This document shows positions 1 to 8,369 of a stretch of DNA of 64,000 nucleotides, one piece after another; positions within the stretch are counted from its first letter, which is position 1; every line of letters begins with the position of its first letter. The stretch spans positions 186,001 through 250,000 of the forward strand of contig CAVSMH010000002.1 in NCBI GenBank assembly GCA_963728965.1. Direction: 5' to 3'. This DNA comes from DASQZT01 sp963728965 (GTDB lineage: Bacteria > Acidobacteriota > Terriglobia > Bryobacterales > Bryobacteraceae). The notes under the pieces were generated by a model. The model saw nothing but the letters and a program-made list of their open reading frames with translations, ran no database searches and was not told the DNA's origin. Made by a program: the position numbers and the translations under genes.

Positions 1-545
1 CCGTCGGAGAACTGGTACGCTACTCCCAGTCCGTCGGGATCGACGGTCTGCGAGTACCAGTCCCAATTGACCTTGGAGGTAGGCTGCAGGGCGGGAAAGT
101 ACAGGGAAAAGGGGTAGTCGAGCCCGGAGGCGGTGTTCACGAGATCGAGGAGCTTGCCATCATTTCCCTTGTATTTCTTCAGAAGCCAGCTCCGCACGTT
201 GGCGCCCTGGTTGGAAAACTGGATGCGGAACAGGTCGGTATCGATGATCAGCGGGGGCAAAGCCTGCTCCGGGGTGGGCGGCGAAGTGGGCGCGCCCTTG
301 GCGGCCGCCACCTCCTGGACAGGCTGAGCGGGGGCGGTTTCGGCGGCGGCAGGCGGTGCCGTCGGGGAAGTAGCCGCGGTATCCGGAGCCTTTTTGGCGC
401 CTGGGGGCGTCGAGCTCTTGAACAGATAGGGGGTGACGAACATCACCGCGCCCATCAGCAGGAATGCGAGCAGCAGCCGCAGTTCCATCGACATATCTTT
501 CAGCGGCGATTTGGGGCTGCCGCCGCTGTTTACCGTTTCTGACAT
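1..545 (-). CDS. yidC: Membrane protein insertase YidC, N-terminal part
   Basis: YidC/Oxa1 insertase, which places proteins in the inner membrane with or without Sec. Only the first 181 codons lie in the window; the gene runs off the left edge. The start is an ATG at 543-545. An N-terminal membrane helix follows a short cytoplasmic tail (around residues 20-40), then an Ala/Pro/Thr-rich linker and the beginning of the periplasmic P1 domain, typical of Gram-negative YidC (visible motif FRIQFSNQGANVRSW). The catalytic C-terminal helices are outside the window. It is the last visible gene of a leftward rpmH-rnpA-yidD-yidC cluster, and this gene order is itself strong support. Confidence 0.9.
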   Translation of the reverse strand, partial: MSETVNSGGSPKSPLKDMSMELRLLLAFLLMGAVMFVTPYLFKSSTPPGAKKAPDTAATSPTAPPAAAETAPAQPVQEVAAAKGAPTSPPTPEQALPPLIIDTDLFRIQFSNQGANVRSWLLKKYKGNDGKLLDLVNTASGLDYPFSLYFPALQPTSKVNWDWYSQTVDPDGLGVAYQFSD

Positions 546-573
546 TCAGAGAACTTCCGTACGAATCCAGGCA

Positions 574-783
574 CTACCGGACGGGGTCAAACCCGCCGGG
601 TCGAAGGGGATGGCAGCGCAGCAGGCGCCGCACTCCCATCCATAATCCCCTTGCCGCGCCATAGCGTTCGATGGCTTGCCGCGCGTAATCCGAACAGGTC
701 GGATAAAAGCGACACGCGGAAGGCAGCAGAGGGGAGACACCCATTTTATATACGGCCAACCCCCGGACTAAGATCCACTGCAG
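574..783 (-). CDS. yidD: Membrane protein insertion efficiency factor YidD
   Basis: YidD family, a small membrane-associated protein thought to assist YidC-dependent insertion. The diagnostic CRFYPTCSDYA motif and the C-terminal HPLRPGGFDPV signature are both present. The conserved domain starts at the Leu codon CTG at 781-783. The only in-frame ATG upstream is at 868-870 and would overlap rnpA by about 100 bases, so the 5' end is uncertain. A TTG at 757-759 is the only canonical start inside the domain, but it would cut the first helix. The gene sits between rnpA and yidC, as in most bacteria. Confidence 0.8.
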   Translation of the reverse strand: MQWILVRGLAVYKMGVSPLLPSACRFYPTCSDYARQAIERYGAARGLWMGVRRLLRCHPLRPGGFDPVR

Positions 784-1112
784 CGGAGAAAGAGGCGCTG
801 GATTTCCCGTTGGAGGTCCGGGAAGGGGGCATCGAACGCTTTCCGCCGAGGATTGATGACGATGTCGCACTGCGGATTCAGCCGGTCGAGTTGCAGGCGG
901 ACGGCCTCACGGACCCGCCGCCGGATACGATTGCGAACCACGGCCCGACCGAGGGCGCGCGGCACGGTAAACCCGATGTGCGGCCCGTCCGCCCGCTGAT
1001 CGCGGACGAAGAAGGCGGCAAACATGGGACCCGAGAAGCGGCTACCCTGGTCATACACTCTTCGAAAGTCCTTGGATCGCAGCAGACGGACACGTTTCGG
1101 AAATCCAGGGAT
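768..1112 (-). CDS. rnpA: Ribonuclease P protein component
   Basis: RnpA, the protein cofactor of RNase P, which matures tRNA 5' ends. The RNA-binding RNR motif is clear (RNRIRRRVREAVR), as is the FPKRVRLLRSKDF N-terminus that matches the family consensus FPxxxRLxxxxxF. That N-terminus lies upstream of the first canonical start (GTG at 1056-1058), and the frame is open back to the rpmH stop codon at 1119-1121 without any ATG, GTG or TTG. I therefore extend the gene to the ATC at 1110-1112; the true initiation codon is unresolved. The 3' end overlaps the yidD domain by about 16 bases. Confidence 0.85.
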   Translation of the reverse strand: MPGFPKRVRLLRSKDFRRVYDQGSRFSGPMFAAFFVRDQRADGPHIGFTVPRALGRAVVRNRIRRRVREAVRLQLDRLNPQCDIVINPRRKAFDAPFPDLQREIQRLFLRCSGS

Positions 1113-1118
1113 GGAATA

Positions 1119-1268
1119 CTACCTTTCCGAGCTGACGGTGAGTTTCTTCCGCCCGCGGGCCCGGCGGCGGGAGAGGACGGCGCGGCCGTTTTTGGTTTCC
1201 ATCCGGGTAAGGAACCCGTGGGTCTTCGCGCGGTGACGGTTATTCGGTTGAAAAGTACGCTTCGGCAT
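1119..1268 (-). CDS. rpmH: 50S ribosomal protein L34
   Basis: A 49-residue ribosomal protein starting MPKRTFQPNN with the basic RRRARGRKKL tail, an unmistakable L34. The start is ATG at 1266-1268 and the stop TAG at 1119-1121. It is directly followed, in the same reading frame, by rnpA. dnaA, often next to rpmH, is not here: the upstream neighbour is an oxidoreductase. Confidence 0.97.
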   Translation of the reverse strand: MPKRTFQPNNRHRAKTHGFLTRMETKNGRAVLSRRRARGRKKLTVSSER

Positions 1269-1340
1269 TTTATCTCAAGTATTTAGTATAAATCAGGGAG
1301 GAACGCGACGGCAAACGGAATGCTTGGCCAAGGACCGCGA

Positions 1341-2924
1341 CTACCCCGCGGCCTTCAGCATCTCGCGGGCGCAGTTGTATCCCGGCGCTCCCATGACTCC
1401 GCCACCGGGATGCGCTCCCGAACCGCACAGATATAACTGCCGGATGGGCGTCCGATAGCGCGCCCAACCCGCCACGGGGCGCATGACGAACATCTGGTCC
1501 AGGCTCATCTCTCCATGGAAGATGTTGCCGCCGGTGATGCCGAACCGCCGTTCCAGGTCGAGCGGCGTCAGCACCTGACGCTGTTCGATGATTTGCCGGA
1601 TGTTGGGCGCATACTCCTCAATGAGGCCGATCACACGGTCGCCGAACGGTTCCCGCTGCTCCTCCCAGGTAGCGTCCCGCAGGGTATAGGGCGCGTACTG
1701 GAGGAAGATGCCCATGACGTGTTTGCCGGCCGGCGCAAGTGACGGATCATACATGGTCGGGATCGTCAGCTCCAGCAGGGGCCGCGCCGAAGGCCGGCCG
1801 TATTTCGCGTCGTCCCATGCCCGCTCGACATATTCGATACTCGGACAGATGTGAATGGTCGCACGATGGTGCGGTCCGGGTGCACCGGGGTGGGCGGTGA
1901 ACTCCGGCAGGCCGGCGAGCGCCAGGTTGATCTTGCAGCTCGTGCCCTCGATTCGGAAATGGCGGATGGCCGCCGCGAATTCCGGGTCGAGGTCGCGCTC
2001 TTCCAACAACCGAAGAAAGGTCAGCTTGGGATCCAGGTTCGAGGCGATGGCGCCGCCTTCGATCTCGTCACCGTTCTCCAACACCACCGCATAGGCGCGC
2101 CCGCTGCGTACCAGAATCCGGCTCACCGCGGCCGAAGTGCGGATCTCGGCTCCTTGAGCCCGGGCAGACGAGGCAATGGCCTCGGAGACGGCTCCCATGC
2201 CGCCGCGCACGAATCCCCATAGTCCGCGGTGGCCGCCCACGCCTCCCATACAATGATGCAGCAGAATGTAAGCCGTGCCGGGCGAGCGCGGTCCCCCATT
2301 GGCGCCGATTACCCCGTCCGTGACGAGCGTCACCTTTATTTGTTCGGACTCGAACCACTCGTCCAGAAACTCGGCGGCGCTTTGCGTGAAGATCTTCACC
2401 AGCGCCACAAACTCGGCGGCATTGAGCCCGCGCATTCTGCCGGCGACCCTCAAATAGTCCAGAAAGTCGCCGATGCCGCGCGGCGGAAACTGGGGCGGCG
2501 TGGTGAGGAGCAGCCGCTCCACCACCTGGGAAAGCCGCTCCAGGCGGTCTTCATAGGCAGGGTAAACCTCGGCATCGTGTTTCGAAAAGCGCGCCATCTC
2601 GGCCAGCGTCTGCGCGCGGTCCTGCCACATGAAAAAATGGCGGCCGTCGGGAAAGGCCGAAAAGAAGGCCGGATCTTTGGCATCCACCCGGTAGCCAAAG
2701 CGCTCCAGCTCCAGATCGCGAATCACGCGCTCCTGCATCAAGCTGGTGAGATACGCCGCGGTGGACACGCGATAGCCCGGCCAGATCTCCTCCGTCACCG
2801 CGCACCCGCCCAACAGTTCGCGGCGCTCCAGCACCAGCACCCGGCGCCCCGCGCGCGCCAAATACGCTGCGGCGACGAGTCCATTGTGGCCGCCTCCAAT
2901 CACGATGGCATCGTACCGCGGCAT
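1341..2924 (-). CDS. FAD-dependent oxidoreductase, phytoene-desaturase/PYROXD2-like
   Basis: A 527-residue flavoprotein. The N-terminus holds a Rossmann dinucleotide-binding motif (VIGGGHNGLVAAAYLARAG) followed by an acidic residue at the end of the second strand (LVLERR) and the GG doublet of the FAD site. The C-terminus carries CGSGAHPGGGVMGAPG, typical of the CrtI/PYROXD2-type NAD(P)/FAD amine oxidase-like group. Length fits that family. There are no carotenoid genes nearby, so a true phytoene desaturase role is unlikely. It is transcribed toward rpmH with a gap of 72 bases, and is divergent from the phosphatase gene at 3009. Confidence 0.85.
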   Translation of the reverse strand: MPRYDAIVIGGGHNGLVAAAYLARAGRRVLVLERRELLGGCAVTEEIWPGYRVSTAAYLTSLMQERVIRDLELERFGYRVDAKDPAFFSAFPDGRHFFMWQDRAQTLAEMARFSKHDAEVYPAYEDRLERLSQVVERLLLTTPPQFPPRGIGDFLDYLRVAGRMRGLNAAEFVALVKIFTQSAAEFLDEWFESEQIKVTLVTDGVIGANGGPRSPGTAYILLHHCMGGVGGHRGLWGFVRGGMGAVSEAIASSARAQGAEIRTSAAVSRILVRSGRAYAVVLENGDEIEGGAIASNLDPKLTFLRLLEERDLDPEFAAAIRHFRIEGTSCKINLALAGLPEFTAHPGAPGPHHRATIHICPSIEYVERAWDDAKYGRPSARPLLELTIPTMYDPSLAPAGKHVMGIFLQYAPYTLRDATWEEQREPFGDRVIGLIEEYAPNIRQIIEQRQVLTPLDLERRFGITGGNIFHGEMSLDQMFVMRPVAGWARYRTPIRQLYLCGSGAHPGGGVMGAPGYNCAREMLKAAG

Positions 2925-3008
2925 CGCTTCTCAGTATCCTATGGAAACCCACGGCCGCAGCGCTGCTACAGGCGTAGGGTTTCTTAACCATTCTTTACAC
3001 GCGAATCG

Positions 3009-3875
3009 GTGGGCGCGATGGGCGAACCGCGCGGCTGGTGCGTCAACATTGATATGGGCAACATCAATTCAACCGATCTGCTCCACACCGAACGCGTGGT
3101 GTTTCGGACTGACACGGCGAACCGGCTCTTTCCGGGCCGCGTCCGCAGCGTCGCCGCATTCGATTACTACGGCGAATCCCAACTTGCCGCTTCCGGCGAC
3201 GGCGATTTCTTCGATTTCATTTCACTGCCGTCGAATGCACTCATCACCGCCCTGGGAGATGTTTCGGGACAAAACGCCGCCGCGGCGGCACTGCTCATTC
3301 CTGGTATACGGACCTTTCTTCGATCCCGCATGCCCGTAACCGATACGGAAATCGCCAACGTCGTGCGGGACCTCAACCGTACCGTATGCGACGTGTCGGC
3401 GGACGGTTTGTACGCCACCCTTTTCTTTGCCGATTTCGACCCGGCCCGGCGATTGTTGCGTTATGTGAATGCCGCCCACGAGCCGGCGCTGTTGCTGCGC
3501 GAGGGCGGCCGCACCGTGCAACACCTGGGGAGTACGGGGACGGTTCTGGGGCTGACGACGCGCTCCGTCTACGGTGTCCGCAGCCTGACTCTGGAGCCGG
3601 GTGACACACTGGTCGCCTTCACCGACGGCGTGGTGGAATCCGCCGACGGCAGCGGACGGATCTTCGGCGAGGCGGGCATCCTGCACGCGTTGCGCCTGCA
3701 GCCCGATGCTCGTGCGCGTGAGATGGTGGCGCATCTGCTGAATGTCGTCCGGAAGTATACCGGTAGCTCGGTGCAGAGCAAGGATCGAACCGCGTGCGTG
3801 GTTCGTTTCAACGACGTCCAGGAAAATCCGCTCCGGGCCGATCAAGTCGCCGAGCCCGCATTCGCCGCGGCCTGA
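3009..3875 (+). CDS. PP2C-type SpoIIE/RsbU serine phosphatase
   Basis: A stand-alone SpoIIE-type protein serine phosphatase of about 288 residues. The metal-site motifs GDGDFFDF and ALGDVSGQN (residues about 65-85) and the late FTDGVVES motif are present. Family members act as regulators of partner-switching (anti-sigma antagonist dephosphorylation). No GAF, PAS or receiver domain precedes the catalytic domain, so the input is not visible. The start could be GTG 3009, ATG 3018 or ATG 3054; none has a strong ribosome binding site. No STAS or HATPase partner is adjacent. Confidence 0.8.
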   Translation: MGAMGEPRGWCVNIDMGNINSTDLLHTERVVFRTDTANRLFPGRVRSVAAFDYYGESQLAASGDGDFFDFISLPSNALITALGDVSGQNAAAAALLIPGIRTFLRSRMPVTDTEIANVVRDLNRTVCDVSADGLYATLFFADFDPARRLLRYVNAAHEPALLLREGGRTVQHLGSTGTVLGLTTRSVYGVRSLTLEPGDTLVAFTDGVVESADGSGRIFGEAGILHALRLQPDARAREMVAHLLNVVRKYTGSSVQSKDRTACVVRFNDVQENPLRADQVAEPAFAAA

Positions 3876-3966
3876 TGCCGGTCGATCCAGCGCTCGCCGC
3901 TCGTGGTCGAAAGGCTTCCCCCCGCTCGATGGTAGCGTAGTGTCGCACTCGGCGACAGGCTGCCGG

Positions 3967-6312
3967 CTAGGGCGCGGGTACCAGCGCGAACGCCATGATC
4001 GTCGATCCAGCGGCCATCCCGAGGTATTGCCTGCCGTCCACCAGGTACGTCATCGGGCCCGCCTTCCAGCTCTGGCCGGCGTTGAAATGCCACAGGAGCT
4101 TCCCGTTGTGGGAATCCGCGGCTACGAAGGCGCCGCGGCCATCGCCGTAAAAGATCAGGCCGCCAGCCGTCGCCATCAGCCCACTCGCCAGAATTCCGCC
4201 GCCAATGTCGGGGATCTCCCAAGCGACCTTGCCGGTTTGAATGTCGATCGCTTTGAGCGATTTTCCACCTGAGTTCTCGCCCGGCGCGCGCCGCGTACCG
4301 CCGCCGTAGAACGATCGGCCGGGCTGCCACCACAGATCGTTCTTGCTATAGATGTTGCACGATTCTTCGGCAAACATATAGAACAGCCCGGTTGCCGGGC
4401 TGTAGGCATTCGAGGGCCAATTCGCCGCCCCCGCCACAGCCGGACAGACCAACTGCCCTTCCACCGTCGGCTCATTGCCGGGCAGCAGGATGGGTCGGCC
4501 ATCGGGCCCGATGCCGCTGGCCCAGGTCAGTTTTTTCACGAACGGCTCCGCGACCAGGACTTTGCCGGTAAGCCGGTCGAGCACGTAAAAGAAGCCGTTC
4601 CGATCGCCGTGGAGCAACAGCTTGCGCGGCTGCCCCCGAAAATTCGTATCCACCAGGACGGGCGGTTCGGTGGCGTCCCAATCGTGCAGGTCGTGCGGCG
4701 TGAACTGGTAATGCCATTTCAGCGTTCCCGCGGCAGGATCGAGCGCCAGGATCGACGCGGTGTAGAGGTTGTCGCCCTTCCGTTCCTCGCCATTATAGTC
4801 GGGACAGGGATTGCCGGTAGGCCAGTAGAGCAGCCGCGCCTCCGGATCGTAGCTGCCGGTGAGCCAGGTCGCTCCGCATCCGTGCGCCATGGCTCGGCCG
4901 TCCCATGTCTCCGAGCCGGGCTCCCCGGGCAGCGGAATGGTCCAGAAGCGCCAGACGTGCTCGCCGGTCGAAGCCCGGTACGCGTCGAGGAATCCGCGGA
5001 CCCCTTCATCGCCCCCGGAGACGCCGGCGACGACGAGGTCGTTCACCACCAGCGGCGCGCTGGTCGAGCCGTAGTTCTGGTGCGAATCGGCCATTTCGAC
5101 GTCCCAGATGAGCTGCCCGGTGAGGCGGTCTAGCGCGAACAGGTGGGCATTGTCGGAGACCATGAAGACGCGGTCGCCGAGCACGGCCACACCGCGGTTG
5201 ATGCCACTGGCCGCATCGCCGGCGAGGCCCTGGCTGCGCGGCCGGCGGTAGTGCCAGATCTCGCGGCCGCTGCGCGCATCGAGCGCGTAAGCTTCGTTCA
5301 CCGTGGTGACGTACATGACGCCATCCACCACAACGGGCGTGACCTCGAGCGCGCGCGGCGCTCCCGGAATCGGGAAGATCCACGCGGGCGCCAGGCGGTG
5401 CACATTCGTCGTGTCGATCCCGGTGAGCGGGCTGAACCGGTTGCCGCTCAAGTTGCCGTCATAGCTGGGCCAGGAGCCCGGCTTGGGGTGTGCCACTTCG
5501 GCGAAAGAAATGCCCGGCCCGAGATCCCTCTCGATGGGTGCGAGCCGGGCGTTCGGATCCGTGGTGAGGCGGCTGAGGTAGGCGACCAGGTCGCGTATCT
5601 CGTCCGCCGTCGCTTCCGTTTTCGGCATCAGAGATCTTTCGCCGGCGATCTCCGCAATCTGACTCTTGGACAGCAGGTGCAACTTGCCATCCACCGAGAG
5701 CAGTTGCAGATCGAACGCGCTCTCGTTCTTGGCGATGCCGCGGATCGTCCGGCCATCGTGGAGGCGTACGGTCACCGCGCGATAGGAGGGAGCGCCCCGG
5801 CGCGCTCCCAGCGTGCCGGGGACGAGCAGGGCCTGTTCGATCTCGGCAGGCCGGCGGTCGCGCCCGATGTTCGAAAGATCGGGACCGAGCACACCGCCGC
5901 GCCCGCGCACCATGTGGCATGTCAGGCAGTTCCCTTTGCCGGTGAAAAAGCGCTCGCCCGCGAGGGCATCGCCCGGCGCCGGGCCACCCTCCGCGCCGCC
6001 GCCCGCGTTGGGCCGTTTCAAATCCATGACGTAGGCCGCGATGGCGTCTGCCTGTTCATTGGGGATCTTGAAGGCGGGCATCCCGCCGCCCGGAATCCCG
6101 TTGAGAATGAGATTGCGCACCGCCTGTTGCGAGCTGGCGCGAGAGCGGCGCACGTCAACGAAACCGGGACCATGGCCGCCGCCGGTTCCATCCTCCCCGT
6201 GGCAGCCGACACAAAGAGACTGGTATTGCCGCTTGCCGGATTCCTGGGCTTGCGCCATTCCAGCGGGCAGGCAGACGGCGAAGCAGATCGCAAAAAGCAC
6301 CAATCGGAGCAT
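3967..6312 (-). CDS. PQQ-dependent dehydrogenase fused to N-terminal cytochrome c domains
   Basis: A secreted 781-residue quinohaemoprotein. A signal peptide (residues 1-22) is followed by a cytochrome c domain with haem motif CVGCH (C34-H38), then a second haem domain with CLTCH near residue 118. The latter belongs to the putative haem-binding type common in Planctomycetes and Acidobacteria (LxLLxxDGK, ending DLVAYLSRL). From about residue 270 comes the eight-bladed PQQ propeller with repeated W-docking blades, GNPCPDYNG and the FTPHDLHDWD motif. Presumably it oxidises an alcohol or sugar in the periplasm and passes electrons to its own haems. In classical type II alcohol dehydrogenases the haem is C-terminal; here both are N-terminal. 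Substrate is unknown. Confidence 0.85.
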   Translation of the reverse strand: MLRLVLFAICFAVCLPAGMAQAQESGKRQYQSLCVGCHGEDGTGGGHGPGFVDVRRSRASSQQAVRNLILNGIPGGGMPAFKIPNEQADAIAAYVMDLKRPNAGGGAEGGPAPGDALAGERFFTGKGNCLTCHMVRGRGGVLGPDLSNIGRDRRPAEIEQALLVPGTLGARRGAPSYRAVTVRLHDGRTIRGIAKNESAFDLQLLSVDGKLHLLSKSQIAEIAGERSLMPKTEATADEIRDLVAYLSRLTTDPNARLAPIERDLGPGISFAEVAHPKPGSWPSYDGNLSGNRFSPLTGIDTTNVHRLAPAWIFPIPGAPRALEVTPVVVDGVMYVTTVNEAYALDARSGREIWHYRRPRSQGLAGDAASGINRGVAVLGDRVFMVSDNAHLFALDRLTGQLIWDVEMADSHQNYGSTSAPLVVNDLVVAGVSGGDEGVRGFLDAYRASTGEHVWRFWTIPLPGEPGSETWDGRAMAHGCGATWLTGSYDPEARLLYWPTGNPCPDYNGEERKGDNLYTASILALDPAAGTLKWHYQFTPHDLHDWDATEPPVLVDTNFRGQPRKLLLHGDRNGFFYVLDRLTGKVLVAEPFVKKLTWASGIGPDGRPILLPGNEPTVEGQLVCPAVAGAANWPSNAYSPATGLFYMFAEESCNIYSKNDLWWQPGRSFYGGGTRRAPGENSGGKSLKAIDIQTGKVAWEIPDIGGGILASGLMATAGGLIFYGDGRGAFVAADSHNGKLLWHFNAGQSWKAGPMTYLVDGRQYLGMAAGSTIMAFALVPAP

Positions 6313-6464
6313 GGCTGACGAGTGATGTTAGTTTACCCGATAACCGCTCGGGCTGGTTTGGGATGGCACCGGGGTTTGGCAGCATCGAGCGTTCGGAGTG
6401 CCGCCGCATCCACGCGACCGCACCCGGCGCCGCCCCGCAGCGCCATCCAGTGGCCGCTTCGCGA

Positions 6465-7013
6465 TTACTCGCCGCGGCCGCGGCCCATGCCGCCCCGTCC
6501 TTCGCTTGAAGGCGGCACCAGGCCCTTGAGGCGCAGATGCACCGCCATTTGCGCGTATTCGTGCTCGATGTGGACGGTGTTGCCCCACAGAGTCCCCAGA
6601 CGGCTGCGCGGGCCGCCGCGGCCGCCGGTCATCATCTCCACGGCTTTCGCGTCGTCGAGCGAACCGTAGGCTTTCTCGCACTCCGCCTGCGCGGCCTTCA
6701 GTGCGCCTACCAACTCGGCCTTGGATTTCATTGCCGCCGCGCCCGCCGATTTCCGCTCTCCGTTATAGCCGGAGCAGGCACCCATGGCCGAGTCGGCCGT
6801 GTGCGCTACCAGGTCGCGGAAACTCATGCTTTCCGGGGTCGGTTTGAAATTGTAGTCGCCCTCCGGCATTTTTTCCGCCGCGGCGACCACGTTGTTGATG
6901 GTGCGGGTCCAGGCTTGCTTCGCCTCATTGCTCAAAGGGTTGGCGTTCTGCGCGTGAACCGTCCAGGCGGCGGCCAATGCCGCCGCGCATATCGTTAGGT
7001 GAAATCGATTCAT
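6465..7013 (-). CDS. Secreted DinB-like domain protein
   Basis: A 182-residue protein with a signal peptide (MNRFHLTICAAALAAAWTVHA) and a DinB/YfiT-like four-helix domain. The frame is open far upstream, but the ATG at 7011-7013 gives a proper signal sequence and is preceded by a GA-rich stretch (AAGAGAATG). Visible family features are FRDLVAHTADS and the late helix with HIEHEYAQMAVHLRLKGLVPPS, giving His residues in the expected metal positions. The C-terminus is Gly/Arg-rich. Exported DinB-like proteins are frequent in acidobacteria; function is unknown. Confidence 0.75.
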   Translation of the reverse strand: MNRFHLTICAAALAAAWTVHAQNANPLSNEAKQAWTRTINNVVAAAEKMPEGDYNFKPTPESMSFRDLVAHTADSAMGACSGYNGERKSAGAAAMKSKAELVGALKAAQAECEKAYGSLDDAKAVEMMTGGRGGPRSRLGTLWGNTVHIEHEYAQMAVHLRLKGLVPPSSEGRGGMGRGRGE

Positions 7014-7162
7014 TCTCTTCCTCCCGGAGGACCAAGGAGTCCTCACCGAAACCGCAGGCCCGTACGTTAGTATATGCTGCGCAGGCTCATTGGCCAGCGA
7101 CAGAGAATGCACTCGCGGAGAACTACTCCTCCTGGAGCGCCGAGGGAAGAGAAATCGGCGGA

Positions 7163-7672
7163 TTACTTGGACCAGTCCTTCCGACCGTAGAAGTAATACT
7201 CGGCCTCGTAGATCACCGGCGTTTCGCTCCGCCCATCGGATCCGCAGGCGCCCGAAGGCGGATTCCCCGCTTTCGTATAGACCCGCTGGATGAACGAGAC
7301 TGAAGAGAGCATGCCCTTCGGAGTGCCCCCCGGGGTGGTACTCAACAGCAGCCACGGCACGGCATCGGGATCGGGCGCCGCGACTTTTTGGAGCACAGTC
7401 CCGATGACGTGGCTTCCGTCCGCGGCCGTCCACTTGGGTCCTTTGTCGGTAGGTCCCTTATCGTGGTGGATGATATCTCCCTGGTCGGTCACCAGGATGG
7501 CCTCCGGCCGGGAAGGGCCGAAACTGTGGGTCTTTGGATCGCACGGGTAGATCTGTACCCCTCGTGCCCGTGCTCGAAACAACAGGATCTGGTCCGCAGG
7601 TACGGCCAATATCGTCAGGTCCGGTAAAGACGGCTGGTGCGTTGGTGTGGGTTGCATCGTTTGAGTCGCCAT
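7163..7672 (-). CDS. DUF3455 domain protein
   Basis: A 169-residue protein matching the DUF3455 pattern: GVQIYPCDP, then an EAILVTDQGDIIHHDKGP stretch, WTAADGSHVIGTV, PWLLLSTTPGG and a terminal VIYEAEYYFY. The frame is open to 8191, but everything beyond 7672 is antisense to transposon relics on the + strand. The ATG at 7670-7672 has a good Shine-Dalgarno (AAAGGATGGGACC before it), so that start is chosen. Many relatives carry a signal peptide; none is evident here. Role unknown. Confidence 0.75.
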   Translation of the reverse strand: MATQTMQPTPTHQPSLPDLTILAVPADQILLFRARARGVQIYPCDPKTHSFGPSRPEAILVTDQGDIIHHDKGPTDKGPKWTAADGSHVIGTVLQKVAAPDPDAVPWLLLSTTPGGTPKGMLSSVSFIQRVYTKAGNPPSGACGSDGRSETPVIYEAEYYFYGRKDWSK

Positions 7673-7777
7673 GGTCCCATCCTTTCTGAGCGCCTTCCAG
7701 TCTACCGCTTCCAGAATCGCTTTCAACAATTCAGGGCAGAACATTTTCTGCGATGCCTCAGGTGCCAGCACGGCGAG

Positions 7778-8026
7778 ATTTCGGCCCGGTTCAGGGAAGC
7801 CATTGAAGGTATCGCTCTCCAGAAGCCGCCGCTTCCAGTTGCAGCGATTTGCCGTCAAGTCCGGCGCTTGGCTCAGGATTTGGGTGAGGAGTCGCCGAGC
7901 TATTGGGTAGTATATCGGATCGTCGCCGCGTGACCGGTCGATCTGGTCACCCTCGCGCATGAAGGAACGAAAGCCTACAGCAACACATTTGAACTGGTTC
8001 ATCGTCGTGAGGCTGATAAACCTAAC
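7778..8026 (+). pseudogene. Remnant of Mu/IS481-like transposase (helix-turn-helix to start of catalytic core)
   Basis: In-frame reading gives FREAIEGIALQKPPLPVAA, then a helix ending SYWVVYRIV, an in-frame TGA stop at 7931-7933, and VTLAHEGTKAYSNTFELVHR followed by READKPN. This is the segment just before the catalytic core of Mu/TnsB-like integrase-fold transposases that pair with an AAA ATPase. The core itself is missing: the sequence jumps directly into the ATPase remnant at 8029. It is therefore an internal-deletion relic with at least one stop. Confidence 0.65.
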
Positions 8027-8028
8027 GC

Positions 8029-8315
8029 CAGTTCTACTTCCGTATCGGCTTCGTCCATGAGTTTCGGCCTTTGGCGCCAAGGAGGTTCGCCAATTGTTGG
8101 ACCGGCGTTGGGCGCCAGTCGGCGTCTGTCTTCCCCAGCAGCTGTTGGACGCAGAAACAGTGGCCGCGATCATCCGAATCACGGGCGGCAACTTCCGGCT
8201 GCTGAACCGTTAGCTCACCCAAATCGAACGAATTCTCGAAATCAATGCAGTGGGAGAGGTGACCAAAGCTGTAGTGGAGGCTGCCCGCGAGAGCCTCGTG
8301 ATCGGGCAAGTTTAG
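8029..8315 (+). pseudogene. Remnant of TniB/ExeA-like AAA ATPase, C-terminal part
   Basis: The readable product includes FYFRIGFVHEFRPL, RQLLDRRW, then DAETVAAIIRITGGNFRLLNR, an in-frame TAG at 8211-8213, and LTQIERILEINAVGEVTKAV followed by VEAARESLVIGQV and a stop at 8313-8315. This is the C-terminal lid region of transposon-associated AAA ATPases. A one-base frameshift lies near 8073. The TAG most simply replaces a Leu codon. The N-terminal ATP-binding part (Walker A/B) is absent. Together with the preceding transposase remnant it shows that a two-gene transposon collapsed through an internal deletion. Confidence 0.7.
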
Positions 8316-8369
8316 AGAGGATCGATCTACGTTAGGCCGTCAGCCGTAGGCCAGTTTTGGCTCAACGGA

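Noticed and set aside
651..1286. 211-codon frame on the + strand
   Set aside because: Antisense to rpmH, rnpA and yidD, which are certain.
7673..8191. Long N-terminal extension of the DUF3455 gene
   Set aside because: Antisense to recognisable transposon remnants, while ATG 7672 has a good ribosome site.
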